Source: Pseudodesulfovibrio sp. 5S69
GTDB lineage: Bacteria; Desulfobacterota; Desulfovibrionia; Desulfovibrionales; Desulfovibrionaceae
Assembly: GCF_037094465.1 (NCBI RefSeq)
Contig: NZ_CP146609.1
Span: 1,489,501-1,553,500, forward strand
Direction: 5' to 3'
Length of the DNA stretch: 64,000 nt
The translations under genes were made by a program, and so were the position numbers. Position 1 is the first letter of the stretch. Every line of letters begins with the position of its first letter. This document shows, one piece after another, positions 55,535 to 63,857 of the stretch. The notes beneath the pieces are model-generated. The model was not told where the DNA came from, ran no database searches, and saw only the letters and a list, made by a program, of their open reading frames with translations.

Positions 55535-56506
55535 ATGTCCGAAAAAACATATCTTCAGGCGCTCAATGAAGCATTGAAGCTCGAAATGGAGCGGGATGAG
55601 AACGTCTTCATTCTCGGCGAGGACGTGGGGCAGTTCGGTGGTTGTTTCGGCGTGACCCAGGGGCTGTTCGATCAGTTCGGCGAGTCGCGGGTCATGGACA
55701 CCCCCATCACCGAGAGCACCATCGTCGGCGCTGCCGCCGGCGCCGCCGCCGCCGGGCTGCGGCCCGTGGCCGAACTCATGTTCGTGGACTTCATCGGCGT
55801 GGCCATGGACCAGTTGTTCAACCAGGCCGCCAAGATGCGCTTCATGTTCGGCGGCAAGGCCACCGTGCCCATGACCCTGCGCATGCCTCAGGGCGCGGGC
55901 ATCGGCGCCGCCGCCCAGCACTCCCAGTCCCTGGAGTCCTGGTTCATGAACATCCCCGGCCTCAAGGTGGTCATCCCTTCCACCCCCTATGACGCCAAGG
56001 GATTGCTGATCAGCGCCATCCGCGACGAGAACCCGGTGGTCTTCCTGGAGCACAAGCTGCTCTACGGCGTGTCCGGCGAGGTCCCGGACGAGAGCTACAC
56101 CATCGAGATCGGCAAGGGCGAGGTCAAGCGCGAGGGCACGGACGTGACCATCGTGGCCACCTCCCAGATGGTCTACGCCGCCCTGGAAGCGGCCGAACGC
56201 CTCAAGGCCGACGGCATCGACGCCGAGGTCGTGGACCCGCGCTGCCTCCAGCCGCTGGACAAGGACATCATCCTGGATTCCGTCAAGAAGACCCACGCCC
56301 TGGTCGTGGCCCACGAGGCCGTGCAGTTCGCCGGTCCCGGCGCCGAGATCGCGGCCATGGTCGCCGAAGAGGCGCTTGATTACCTGGATGCGCCCGTGAG
56401 GCGGGTCGGCGCGCCGTTCTGCCCGGTGCCGTTCTCCCCGCCGCTGGAGCAGTTCTACATCCCCAACGCGGACAACATCGTCGAAGCCGTCAAGAGTCTT
56501 CGCTAA
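55535..56506 (+). CDS. acoB: Acetoin/pyruvate dehydrogenase E1 beta subunit
   Basis: A 323-residue partner of E1 alpha: transketolase pyrimidine-binding domain (EDVGQFGGCFGVTQGL near residue 29, TPITESTIVGAAAGAA near 60) and a C-terminal transketolase domain (VVDPRCLQPLDKDIIL near 235). It lies 48 nt after E1 alpha and precedes AcoX. Together they decarboxylate or cleave the 2-oxo/acetoin substrate on ThDP. Confidence 0.94.
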   Translation: MSEKTYLQALNEALKLEMERDENVFILGEDVGQFGGCFGVTQGLFDQFGESRVMDTPITESTIVGAAAGAAAAGLRPVAELMFVDFIGVAMDQLFNQAAKMRFMFGGKATVPMTLRMPQGAGIGAAAQHSQSLESWFMNIPGLKVVIPSTPYDAKGLLISAIRDENPVVFLEHKLLYGVSGEVPDESYTIEIGKGEVKREGTDVTIVATSQMVYAALEAAERLKADGIDAEVVDPRCLQPLDKDIILDSVKKTHALVVAHEAVQFAGPGAEIAAMVAEEALDYLDAPVRRVGAPFCPVPFSPPLEQFYIPNADNIVEAVKSLR

Positions 56507-56517
56507 TCCCACACCCT

Positions 56518-56549
56518 GGCGGGAGGGCGGCTTAGGCCGTCCTCCCGCC
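56518..56549. terminator. Intra-operon hairpin between acoB and acoX
   Basis: GGCGGGAGG and CCTCCCGCC enclose further G-T, C-G, G-C pairs with a TTAG loop, about 14 pairs. It lacks a T-run, so it may attenuate or stabilise mRNA rather than terminate fully. Confidence 0.5.
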
Positions 56550-56570
56550 GCATTTCATGAGGGCGCCCCA

Positions 56571-57560
56571 TTGAGCATCGCAGCCATACTGGCCAATCCC
56601 GCCTCCGGAAAGGACATCCGCCGCCTGGTGGCCCACGGGTCCGTTTTCGACAACCAGGAAAAAGTGCGCATGGTCCGACGGCTCATTCTCGGCCTGGAGA
56701 AGGCCGGCGTGACCAAAATCCTGTACATGCCGGACGGCTACGCCATCGTGCCCAGGGCGCTGAACGCCATTTCCCCTTCCATCCCCGTGGAGCCGGTGGA
56801 AATGCCCATCCGCAACAACCAGACCGACACCACCACAGCGGCGGGCATCATGGAGACCCTCGGCGCACAGTGCCTCGTCATCCTCGGCGGCGACGGCACC
56901 AGCCGGGCGGCCTGCAAAGGTTCGACAGCCGTACCTCTTCTACCGCTCTCCACGGGGACCAACAACGTCTTCCCGATCATGGGGGAGGCCACCGTGGCCG
57001 GGCTGGCCGCAGGGCTCGTGGCCAGCGGCCGCCTGCCCCGGGAAGCCTGCTGCTACCGGTCCTGCATGTTCGACATCCTGATCGACAACAAGGTCGTGGA
57101 TATGGCATTGGTGGACGCGGCCGTGTACGACGACGTCTTTCTCGGCTCCAAGGCCGTGTGGCACATGGAGAAGGTCCCCCAACTGTTCATGACCCGGTGC
57201 AGCGCCAGCGCCATCGGGCTGTCGGCCATCGGCGGGCAGTTGCGCTCCATCCGCCCGGAGGAGCCGCTCGGCCTGGCCATCAGGCTGGGCGAGGGCGCGC
57301 CCGTGGTCGTCTCGGCGGCCATCGCGCCGGGCATGTTCGCCGACGTGCCCATCTGCGGCATCTCGGAGATGTGCCCAGGAGAAATTTTCAACATCGAGAC
57401 GAGCCCCGGTCTCATCGCCCTGGACGGCGAACGCGAGGTGGAGATCCCGACCGGGTCCCACGCCTCCATCCGCCTGAACATCGACGGGCCTATGGTCATC
57501 GACGTGGACAAGACCATGGCGCTGGCCAGGACCGAGGGGTTGTTTCGCCAACCGTCTTAA
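56571..57560 (+). CDS. acoX: AcoX-type NAD kinase-like protein, TTG start
   Basis: A 329-residue protein related to ATP-NAD kinases: an N-terminal ILANPASGKD strand and the GGDG nucleotide motif in CLVILGGDGTSRAA (about residue 103), followed by LPLSTGTNNVFP. AcoX genes accompany acetoin dehydrogenase operons, and the exact role is not proven. The start is TTG 56571 with GAGGG 8 nt upstream; the only nearby ATG (56557) opens a five-codon frame. Ribosome access may depend on the hairpin before it. Confidence 0.88.
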   Translation: MSIAAILANPASGKDIRRLVAHGSVFDNQEKVRMVRRLILGLEKAGVTKILYMPDGYAIVPRALNAISPSIPVEPVEMPIRNNQTDTTTAAGIMETLGAQCLVILGGDGTSRAACKGSTAVPLLPLSTGTNNVFPIMGEATVAGLAAGLVASGRLPREACCYRSCMFDILIDNKVVDMALVDAAVYDDVFLGSKAVWHMEKVPQLFMTRCSASAIGLSAIGGQLRSIRPEEPLGLAIRLGEGAPVVVSAAIAPGMFADVPICGISEMCPGEIFNIETSPGLIALDGEREVEIPTGSHASIRLNIDGPMVIDVDKTMALARTEGLFRQPS

Positions 57561-57575
57561 AAGAGAGGAACAGTC

Positions 57576-57884
57576 ATGAGCGACGTACTGAAGGCCGCGT
57601 TCATCTTCGTGGCACCGAACGCCGATCCGGCGCGCAACCGCAACTGGGTCAAGACCGAGGCTGTGGAACTGCTGGCCGTGGCCGTGAAGGACTATGATCA
57701 GGCCGAGGCCCTGGCCAAGGATCTGGTTGAAAAGGACGGCATCAAGGCTATCGAGTTGTGCGGCGGGTTCGGCGCGGCCGGAACGGCGCGTATCGCCGCG
57801 GCCGTGGACGTCCCGGTGGGCGTGGTCCGTTTCGACGTCCACCCTGGCCTGGGCAACGTCAGCGGCGATACCCTGTTCGGCTAG
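57576..57884 (+). CDS. DUF6506 family protein
   Basis: A 102-residue cytoplasmic protein with alternating strands and helices (AAFIFVAPNADPARNR, IKAIELCGGFGAAGTARI, VGVVRFDVHPGLG). It resembles the DUF6506 family of unknown function. AGAGG precedes ATG 57576, 15 nt after the acoX stop. It is the last gene of the operon; its constant company with acetoin genes suggests an accessory role. Assignment is from recall, not a search. Confidence 0.75.
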   Translation: MSDVLKAAFIFVAPNADPARNRNWVKTEAVELLAVAVKDYDQAEALAKDLVEKDGIKAIELCGGFGAAGTARIAAAVDVPVGVVRFDVHPGLGNVSGDTLFG

Positions 57885-57931
57885 CCGAAAAAAAAGGGGA
57901 GCCCTCCGCGCCGAAGGCGCAAACAGGGGAT

Positions 57932-57951
57932 GGAAGGGTGCAAACCCTTCC
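57932..57951 (+). terminator. Hairpin after the aco operon
   Basis: GGAAGGGT, GCAA tetraloop, ACCCTTCC, 47 nt after the last stop. A smaller GCGCC/GGCGC stem precedes it. Confidence 0.55.
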
Positions 57952-57960
57952 CCGCCGACC

Positions 57961-58037
57961 AATCCGCAGGACAGCGGATTTGGACGCCGGTCTTTACGGC
58001 GCCCCGAAGGGGTGAGCCCCAGGACGGGGCGAATCAA
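57961..58037 (+). repeat. Dispersed structured intergenic repeat, copy B
   Basis: A 77-nt unit matching the minus strand of 20456-20536 (see copy A). The central hairpin here is CGCCG-GTCTTTA-CGGCG, different in sequence from copy A but paired. Copies lie about 37 kb apart in opposite orientation, both downstream of operons. Confidence 0.8.
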
Positions 58038-58106
58038 GGCGAAATCACCCGGCAATCGCCGCGAAGCGGCCTTCTGATTTGATTTCTCCCCGGCTGAGGA
58101 TCTAGC

Positions 58107-58496
58107 CTAGCTCCCGGCGAGCACGTGCTGCTTGGTCACGAAGCAGGTGAACGTGCCGCTGAAGACCACGTCCTCTCCGCAGGAGACCTCCACCTTGACC
58201 AGGTGCTTGCGCTCCTGCGGGGTCTCATCCTGCGCCCTGGCCACAAGCACGTCGCCCACGCGGGACGGCTTGAGGAAGCGGGTCTCGGCCGCGCCCAGGA
58301 CCACGTTGGGGTGGTTCACGGAGAGCATGGCCGCATAGTCGGCCAGCCCGAAGATGAAGCCGCCGTGCACCAGGCCGCTGGCGTCGGCGGCCATATTGGC
58401 CGTGCACGCCAGGCGCACGGTGCTGGTTCCTTCCGCTACCTCGACCGGTTCTCCGCACAGGGTCCGGTCGATGCTTTCATGGGTCTTGATTTCCAT
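58107..58496 (-). CDS. PaaI-like hotdog-fold thioesterase
   Basis: 129 residues. Hotdog fold with the motif DASGLVHGGFIFGLADYAAM, where LVHGG is the PaaI-type signature; it hydrolyses acyl-CoA thioesters. ATG 58496 with GAGG 6 nt upstream is preferred over an in-frame ATG 33 codons earlier. It lies 111 nt after the CMD gene on the same strand. The substrate is unknown. Confidence 0.9.
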   Translation of the reverse strand: MEIKTHESIDRTLCGEPVEVAEGTSTVRLACTANMAADASGLVHGGFIFGLADYAAMLSVNHPNVVLGAAETRFLKPSRVGDVLVARAQDETPQERKHLVKVEVSCGEDVVFSGTFTCFVTKQHVLAGS

Positions 58497-58607
58497 ACAT
58501 GCCTCAAGGGGTGAGCGAGCCGTTCGTCCGCCGTTGGGCCGACGGCGGTACATCGGGACCCGGGGAGTACGCGTTGACCCCGGGTCCCGACACAATGCGC
58601 CGGCCGG

Positions 58608-58934
58608 TTAATCGAAGAGGTCTTCCAGTTCCTCGAAGACGTAATGCATCTGCATGATCTTCGGCGAGCCGCCCATGGCGGTGGCCAGCAGGGCAGCCTG
58701 CATGATTTCTTCCTTGGAGGCGCCGAGGCTGGCCGCGGACTGGATATGCAGGGAGATGCACATGTCGCACTGGGACATCAGCGAACAGGCGACGTGGATC
58801 AGTTCCTGCGTCTTGTGGTCGATGGGACCAACCTGGCTGATTTCCTTGGTGAAGGCAAGGTAATTGGGGAAGACGTTGCCAGCGCGCTGGGTCATCTTGG
58901 CCAAGGTCATTGAAGCTTTTTCAGCTGCATCCAT
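58608..58934 (-). CDS. Carboxymuconolactone decarboxylase/AhpD-like protein
   Basis: A 108-residue all-helical protein with the CMD core and the redox motif CDMCISLHIQSA (CxxC followed by His), typical of AhpD-like peroxidase partners. AGGAGAAA precedes ATG 58934. Such proteins can draw electrons from lipoylated E2 chains, which fits the nearby E2 and lipoate ligase genes; this link is inference. Confidence 0.88.
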   Translation of the reverse strand: MDAAEKASMTLAKMTQRAGNVFPNYLAFTKEISQVGPIDHKTQELIHVACSLMSQCDMCISLHIQSAASLGASKEEIMQAALLATAMGGSPKIMQMHYVFEELEDLFD

Positions 58935-59065
58935 GAGAGTTTCTCCTGGGTTTTAAAGTTGAGATGCAGGGATACAGCAAGGAGCATGCCCTAGTGGTCT
59001 TTACCATGAAAATCAGGCAATTAATCTTGAAATTGGATTGGGGAGATGGGGAAATGGGGTCGGAG

Positions 59066-59118
59066 CCTGTCCCGGAGGTGAACATTGATCGGATTTCGAA
59101 CAAGTCTTCCGGGACAGG
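59066..59118 (-). terminator. Terminator of the lipoate ligase gene
   Basis: CCTGTCCCGGA (59066-59076) and TCCGGGACAGG (59108-59118) form an 11-pair stem with a 31-nt loop, just after the lplA stop. Confidence 0.6.
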
Positions 59119-59126
59119 TGGAGGTG

Positions 59127-60104
59127 TCAGAACAGGCAGTCCAGGAGCACGGGCAGGGTGACGCCGTGCAGGTATTCGTCCAGGGGAACGCCGGCCAGCC
59201 TGCGTTCGATCTCGCCGCGCTCGTGGCGGCAGCCGGTCAGCCGTTCCTCCAGGGCGTCCACGTCGCGCACGCCGAAGTAGTCGCCGAACAGCCTTGCCGT
59301 GAGGATGCGGCCCTTCTTGACGTACAGGTTCACGTCCAGGAGGCCGCCCTCGGTGCGGGTGCGTTTGGAGAAATTGTAGGCCGGGGAGGAGCCGAAGTTC
59401 CAGTCCCAGGTGCGGTAGCGCTTTTCGGCCATCCCCTCGATGGTTTCGCTCTCCGCATCGGTCAGGGCCATGTCGTCGGGGGAGGCCCCGCCGGACACGA
59501 AGTCCATGAGTGCCTTGATGAAGTCCGTGACTTCCATGGGGGCGGGCAGGTGGCTCGAAATGTTGGTCACCCGCGAGCGCACGCTCTTGACCGCCTTGTC
59601 GCGGTACTTTTCCGGGTCCACGCGCAGGGCTCCGGACAGGTCGGTCATGTCCGAGGCGAAGAGCAGGGTGCCGTGGTGCAGGATGCGGCCCGCGTGGAAG
59701 TGCTGGGCGTTGCCCGAGAACTTCTTGCCCTCGATGAGCAGGTCGTTGCGTCCGCTGAAGACGCACTCCACGCCCATGGAGCGCAGGGCCTGCTGGATGG
59801 GCACGGTGAACCGCTCGAAGTCCAGTCCTTCCGAGGGGGTGCCGTTGTTGATGAAGGTGAAGTTGATGTTCCCGAGGTCGTGGAACACGGCCCCGCCGCC
59901 GCTCAGCCTGCGGACCACCGGGATGCCGCGCTCCCGGGTGAAGGCCTCGTCGATCTCGGCCAGGGTGTTCTGATTCCGCCCGACGATGACCGCGGGGCGG
60001 TTGCGCCAGAGCATGAATATCTCGTCATCGGCCCCTGTCAGCAGCCATTCCTCGGCGGCCAGGTTGAACGCCGGGTCCGTGGATGGATTGTAGATGTATC
60101 GCAT
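59127..60104 (-). CDS. lplA: Lipoate-protein ligase A
   Basis: A 325-residue enzyme that activates lipoate with ATP and attaches it to lipoyl domains such as E2 Lys43 encoded at 52730. Catalytic-core motifs RRLSGGGAVFHDLGNINFTF (about residue 65) and GRNDLLIEGKKFSGNAQ (about 120) are present, and the C-terminal accessory domain is present (WNFGSSPAYNF). AAGGAG precedes ATG 60104. Being next to the acetoin operon, it probably serves that complex and the glycine cleavage system. Confidence 0.94.
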   Translation of the reverse strand: MRYIYNPSTDPAFNLAAEEWLLTGADDEIFMLWRNRPAVIVGRNQNTLAEIDEAFTRERGIPVVRRLSGGGAVFHDLGNINFTFINNGTPSEGLDFERFTVPIQQALRSMGVECVFSGRNDLLIEGKKFSGNAQHFHAGRILHHGTLLFASDMTDLSGALRVDPEKYRDKAVKSVRSRVTNISSHLPAPMEVTDFIKALMDFVSGGASPDDMALTDAESETIEGMAEKRYRTWDWNFGSSPAYNFSKRTRTEGGLLDVNLYVKKGRILTARLFGDYFGVRDVDALEERLTGCRHERGEIERRLAGVPLDEYLHGVTLPVLLDCLF

Positions 60105-60263
60105 GGGTGCTCCTTTCCGCGAGTGATGCAAAAGCCGGGCCTCGGGGCCAAGTGCCGCCTATACCCGCCGCCGGGCCGTCCGGCAAGGGGGTGCCGCGCG
60201 GGTGGCCTTGGCCCGGCGAAGCGGGTATGACCTTTGCACCGTGTGCGGGAAAGGAGGGATCAC

Positions 60264-61058
60264 GTGAGCGATTGTATCGATATCGACCTGGTGGCCAATG
60301 CGGGCGTCCTGGTCCGGGGCGGGGGCCTGGGGCTGCTCGTGGACGGCATGCACGACCAGGACGGGCACCCGTTCAGCCGGGTCGGGGCGGACGACATGGC
60401 CCGCATGGGCCGAGGCGAGGGCCTCTTCGCGCGGCTCGACTACCTGCTCTTCACCCACGAGCACCCGGACCACTTCACCCCGGACCTGGTCATCGAGCAC
60501 CTGGAGCGCAGGCCGGTCAAGGGGGTGTTCCTGCCCGCCCCGGCCAAGGACCCGGAGGGCCGCGACCGGCTCGTCCGCGCCCTCGAGGAGCGGGGTGTTC
60601 CGCACTGGACCATGGGGCCCGAGCCGGGGCATACGCGCACGGTTTCGCCCGAGCCCGGCCTGGCGGTCACGGCCATCGGCACGCGCCACATGGGCAAGCA
60701 GTTCCGGGACGTGCGCAACGACTGCCTGCTCGTCTCGCTTGCGGGCATGCACCTGCTCTTCACCGGCGACGCGGACCATGTCCCGGAATATTACGAGGAA
60801 GCCCTGCGGGGCGTGGATCTGGACGCCGTCTTCGTCAACCCGATCTTCTACCACAACCCCACCGGCCAGGCGATCATCGACGACGTCTTCCGTCCGCTGG
60901 AGGTGGTCATCTACCACATGCCCGCTCCGGGCAAGGACCCCTTCCACCTGGCCTTCACGGTCAAGCGCGCACTGGAGCGCTACGCCCGCCCGGACATGCC
61001 CGTCCACGTGCTCGACGCGGCCGCCCCCCACGTGAACATCTGCCCGGCCGTGCTCTAG
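60264..61058 (+). CDS. Metallo-beta-lactamase-fold hydrolase
   Basis: A 264-residue protein starting at GTG 60264 (AGGAGG 6 nt upstream). The metal-binding motif THEHPDHFTPD (HxHxDH) is near residue 65, and a later GDADH and IYHM supply further ligands. The fold covers UlaG-like and Zn-dependent hydrolases; the substrate is not evident. It is divergent from lplA. Confidence 0.88.
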   Translation: MSDCIDIDLVANAGVLVRGGGLGLLVDGMHDQDGHPFSRVGADDMARMGRGEGLFARLDYLLFTHEHPDHFTPDLVIEHLERRPVKGVFLPAPAKDPEGRDRLVRALEERGVPHWTMGPEPGHTRTVSPEPGLAVTAIGTRHMGKQFRDVRNDCLLVSLAGMHLLFTGDADHVPEYYEEALRGVDLDAVFVNPIFYHNPTGQAIIDDVFRPLEVVIYHMPAPGKDPFHLAFTVKRALERYARPDMPVHVLDAAAPHVNICPAVL

Positions 61059-61140
61059 GGCCGGGCAATGCGCCGGGCCGCATTGCGGTCGCGGGCGAAT
61101 GCGGCTACTGATGGTGGGAGCGCCCCCGCGCTGCAAGGCC

Positions 61141-62988
61141 ATGACAATGAGCACACCCACCCCGCCCCGCCCCCCGGACACCCGGCTGTCCGAGCGCCTC
61201 AAGAAGAGGCTCTTTCTCTACGCCTCCGGGGCGCTCTTGGTGCTCACGCTGGGCGTGGGGTTGTCCGTGGTGGCGACCCTGTTCGACCAACTGAAGCAGG
61301 CCGAGGAGGCCGGGCTCGCGCACATCGCCGAGACGCGCGGCCTGGCCGTGGGCGAGTGGTACCGCCGGGCGCTCGACCTCGCCCGCCAGGTGACCAGCCG
61401 GACCCGTATCCGCGAGGAGCTGGCCGCTTACAACGCCGGGGAACGTTCGCTGGAAGACCTGGCCGCGTTCACCCGACCCAAGCTCGCGGACGCCATGAAC
61501 CTGTCCGACGAAGTGATCGGCCTGACCCGCCTGGACGCTACGGGCCGCCCGGTGACCTCGGTGGGCACGCCGGTCCCGGCCGCGCCGGCAAAGGGTCTCG
61601 CCGGGCCGACCGACGCGGTGCGCTTTTCGTCCCCGGCGGTCGTGGACCGCGTCCCCTGCCTGGTCATCGCCGCGCCCATCCTGTCCCGGTCCGGGAAGCG
61701 GGTGGGCACCGACCTGGTGGTCATGGACATCTCCCGGCTGCTTGAGATCATCGAGCAGGGCCGGAACATCCGGGGCGCGGGCACCGTGGGGCTGGGATAC
61801 GCCACCGAGCAGGGCGTGGCCCTGTTCCCGGACGGTCCGAACGGCCCGCCCGTGCCAACCCCCAGCCAGATCAAGGCGTTGCGCCGGGCCCTGCATGGGG
61901 GGACCGGCATCCTCCCGTCCGGCGACGAGGTCACTGCCTACACCCCGGTCAGCGGCTCGGGTTGGGGGTTGTCCGTGTCCGTCAACGAGCGGGAGTTGTA
62001 CAACCCCCTGCGGCTGCGGCTCATCCAACTGGCCCTGTATTCCCTGCTCATCTACGCGGTCTGCCTCATCGGGCTGTGGCGTCTGCTGCGCCCCCTGACC
62101 GGGCGGCTGCTGCTGCACGCCTCGGAGCTGGAGTCCGAGGTGGACGCCAAGACCGCCACCCTGCAATCCGAGCTGGACGCCCGGCTCAAGGCCGAGCACG
62201 CCCTGCACCGGGCCCACCAGGAGCTGGAGGACCGTGTACGCGAGCGCACCCGCGAGCTGGCCCAGGCCAACGAGGAATTGCGCGAGATCCACACCCGGCT
62301 GGAAGGTGAGCACGAGCAGCGCAAGGTCCTGTCCCGCGACCTGATCAATCTTCTGGAGGAGGACCGCAGGGAGGTGGCCCGCGAGCTGCACGACCACACC
62401 GGGCAGTTGCTGACCACCCTGCGCCTGGACCTCCAGGCCGCCCTGGAATCCCTGGCCTCTGCCGACGGATGCTGCAAGAGCCAGCTCGAAAGCGCGGCGG
62501 ACAAGATCACGCTGGTCCAGCGGGACATCAAGTCCATCTCCAAGGGGCTGCGGCCCGACACCCTGGAATACCTCGGCCTGGCCCAGGCCATCGAGGCCCT
62601 GCTCGACGAGTATCGGGCGGCCACCAGCCTGGACATCCATTTCTTCCACAAAGGCGTGCCCAGGCGCTTTGACAGCCAAAAGGAACTGGCCCTATACAGG
62701 ATCACCCAGGAGGCCTTGACCAACACGGTCAAGTACGCCGGGGCGAGCCGGGTGCACATCAGCCTGATCAATCGCGACGGGCGGCTGGGACTGACCATCG
62801 AGGACGACGGCCGGGGCTTCGATCAGGCCGCCGTGGCCGAGGCCGCGAGCGCGTCGAGCAGCCTGGGCCTGACCCTGATGAAGGAGCGCATGGTCCAGCT
62901 CGAAGGAACCTTTCACATCGAATCCGAGCCGGGCCGGGGCACCCAGGTCCTGGCCGAGCTGTCCATCGGGGAGGAACACGATGCCTAA
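61141..62988 (+). CDS. NarX-like sensor histidine kinase
   Basis: About 615 residues with two membrane helices (LFLYASGALLVLTLGVGLSV; LIQLALYSLLIYAVCLIGLW) flanking a Cache-like periplasmic sensor, a long coiled coil, then HisKA_3 (EVARELHDHTGQLLTTLRLD, phospho-His in ELHDH) and HATPase (LTIEDDGRGFD). It overlaps the response regulator gene by 8 nt. Several in-frame starts exist; ATG 61141 or 61147 is favoured by a nearby AAGG. The signal is unknown. Confidence 0.9.
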   Translation: MTMSTPTPPRPPDTRLSERLKKRLFLYASGALLVLTLGVGLSVVATLFDQLKQAEEAGLAHIAETRGLAVGEWYRRALDLARQVTSRTRIREELAAYNAGERSLEDLAAFTRPKLADAMNLSDEVIGLTRLDATGRPVTSVGTPVPAAPAKGLAGPTDAVRFSSPAVVDRVPCLVIAAPILSRSGKRVGTDLVVMDISRLLEIIEQGRNIRGAGTVGLGYATEQGVALFPDGPNGPPVPTPSQIKALRRALHGGTGILPSGDEVTAYTPVSGSGWGLSVSVNERELYNPLRLRLIQLALYSLLIYAVCLIGLWRLLRPLTGRLLLHASELESEVDAKTATLQSELDARLKAEHALHRAHQELEDRVRERTRELAQANEELREIHTRLEGEHEQRKVLSRDLINLLEEDRREVARELHDHTGQLLTTLRLDLQAALESLASADGCCKSQLESAADKITLVQRDIKSISKGLRPDTLEYLGLAQAIEALLDEYRAATSLDIHFFHKGVPRRFDSQKELALYRITQEALTNTVKYAGASRVHISLINRDGRLGLTIEDDGRGFDQAAVAEAASASSSLGLTLMKERMVQLEGTFHIESEPGRGTQVLAELSIGEEHDA

Positions 62989-63628
62989 GACAACCCTGCT
63001 TATCGTCGACGACCATCAGGTGGTCATCGCGGGCATCCGCAGCCTGCTCGCCCCGAAGACGGACATCGAGATCGTGGGGGAGGCCGCCAACGGGGCCGAG
63101 GCGGTCCGGCTGTCCGGCGAGCTTAAGCCCGACATCGTCATCATGGACATCTCCATGCCGGAGATGGACGGGGTGGAGGCCACCGGGCGCATCCGCGAGG
63201 TCTCGCCCGAAACGAAGATCATCATCTACACCATGCACTCGGACCAGCGGTTCATCCTGGAGCTGTTCAAGGCGGGCATCTCGGGCCACGTGCTCAAGGA
63301 GGGCCCGCCCGCGGACCTGTGCGCAGCGGTGGAGGCGGTCATGGCCGGGAAGACCTGCTTCACGACCATCGACCCGGCCGCGCTCCTGCGTCAGCTCTCC
63401 CCGGAGCGGCCGGACAAGGAGGCCCTGTTCGAGCACCTGAGCCCGCGCGAGCTGGAGGTCTTTAAGCTCCTGGCCGACGGCCTGTCGATCAAGGAGGCGG
63501 CGGCCCAATTGCATATCAGCCCCAAGACCGTGGAGACCCACAAATACAACCTCATGGAAAAGCTTGAGGTCGGGACCATCCCGGACCTGACCAAGCTGGC
63601 CATCCGGCACGGGCTCATCTCCGTCTGA
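62981..63628 (+). CDS. NarL/FixJ-family response regulator
   Basis: 215 residues. Receiver (about 1-120; Asp in IVIMDISMPEMDG; Lys in HVLKEG) and a LuxR-type HTH (LSPRELEVFKLLADGLSIKE, SPKTVETHKYNL). The gene overlaps the NarX-like kinase gene. The likely target is the iron-sulfur/respiratory operon starting at 63858; the palindrome at 63650-63662 is a candidate site. Confidence 0.93.
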   Translation: MPKTTLLIVDDHQVVIAGIRSLLAPKTDIEIVGEAANGAEAVRLSGELKPDIVIMDISMPEMDGVEATGRIREVSPETKIIIYTMHSDQRFILELFKAGISGHVLKEGPPADLCAAVEAVMAGKTCFTTIDPAALLRQLSPERPDKEALFEHLSPRELEVFKLLADGLSIKEAAAQLHISPKTVETHKYNLMEKLEVGTIPDLTKLAIRHGLISV

Positions 63629-63649
63629 CGCGCCGTTGCCGCCTTTTTT

Positions 63650-63662
63650 GGGGAAATTCCCC
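63650..63662. promoter_or_regulatory. Palindrome GGGGAAATTCCCC
   Basis: A 13-base perfect palindrome 21 nt after the response regulator stop and about 200 nt before the next start. It may be an operator for that regulator. No other strong promoter element was fixed in the 229-nt gap 63629-63857. Confidence 0.4.
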
Positions 63663-63857
63663 ACCCCGCCCACGGGGTCGCTCCCGGCCTCGTTCAGGGG
63701 GCGACTCCCAACCTGCTGTTTTCGTGAAATAATCAACTGATCCGTTCTCCGTCGGCTCGCGAAAAAGGAACCGTCAAATCAGAAGGTTCCCGATTGTCGC
63801 GGTCACGATTTCGTCGCATTCTCCGGGTAAACGCGCGCCAGCGCATTCGGAGGTGTT

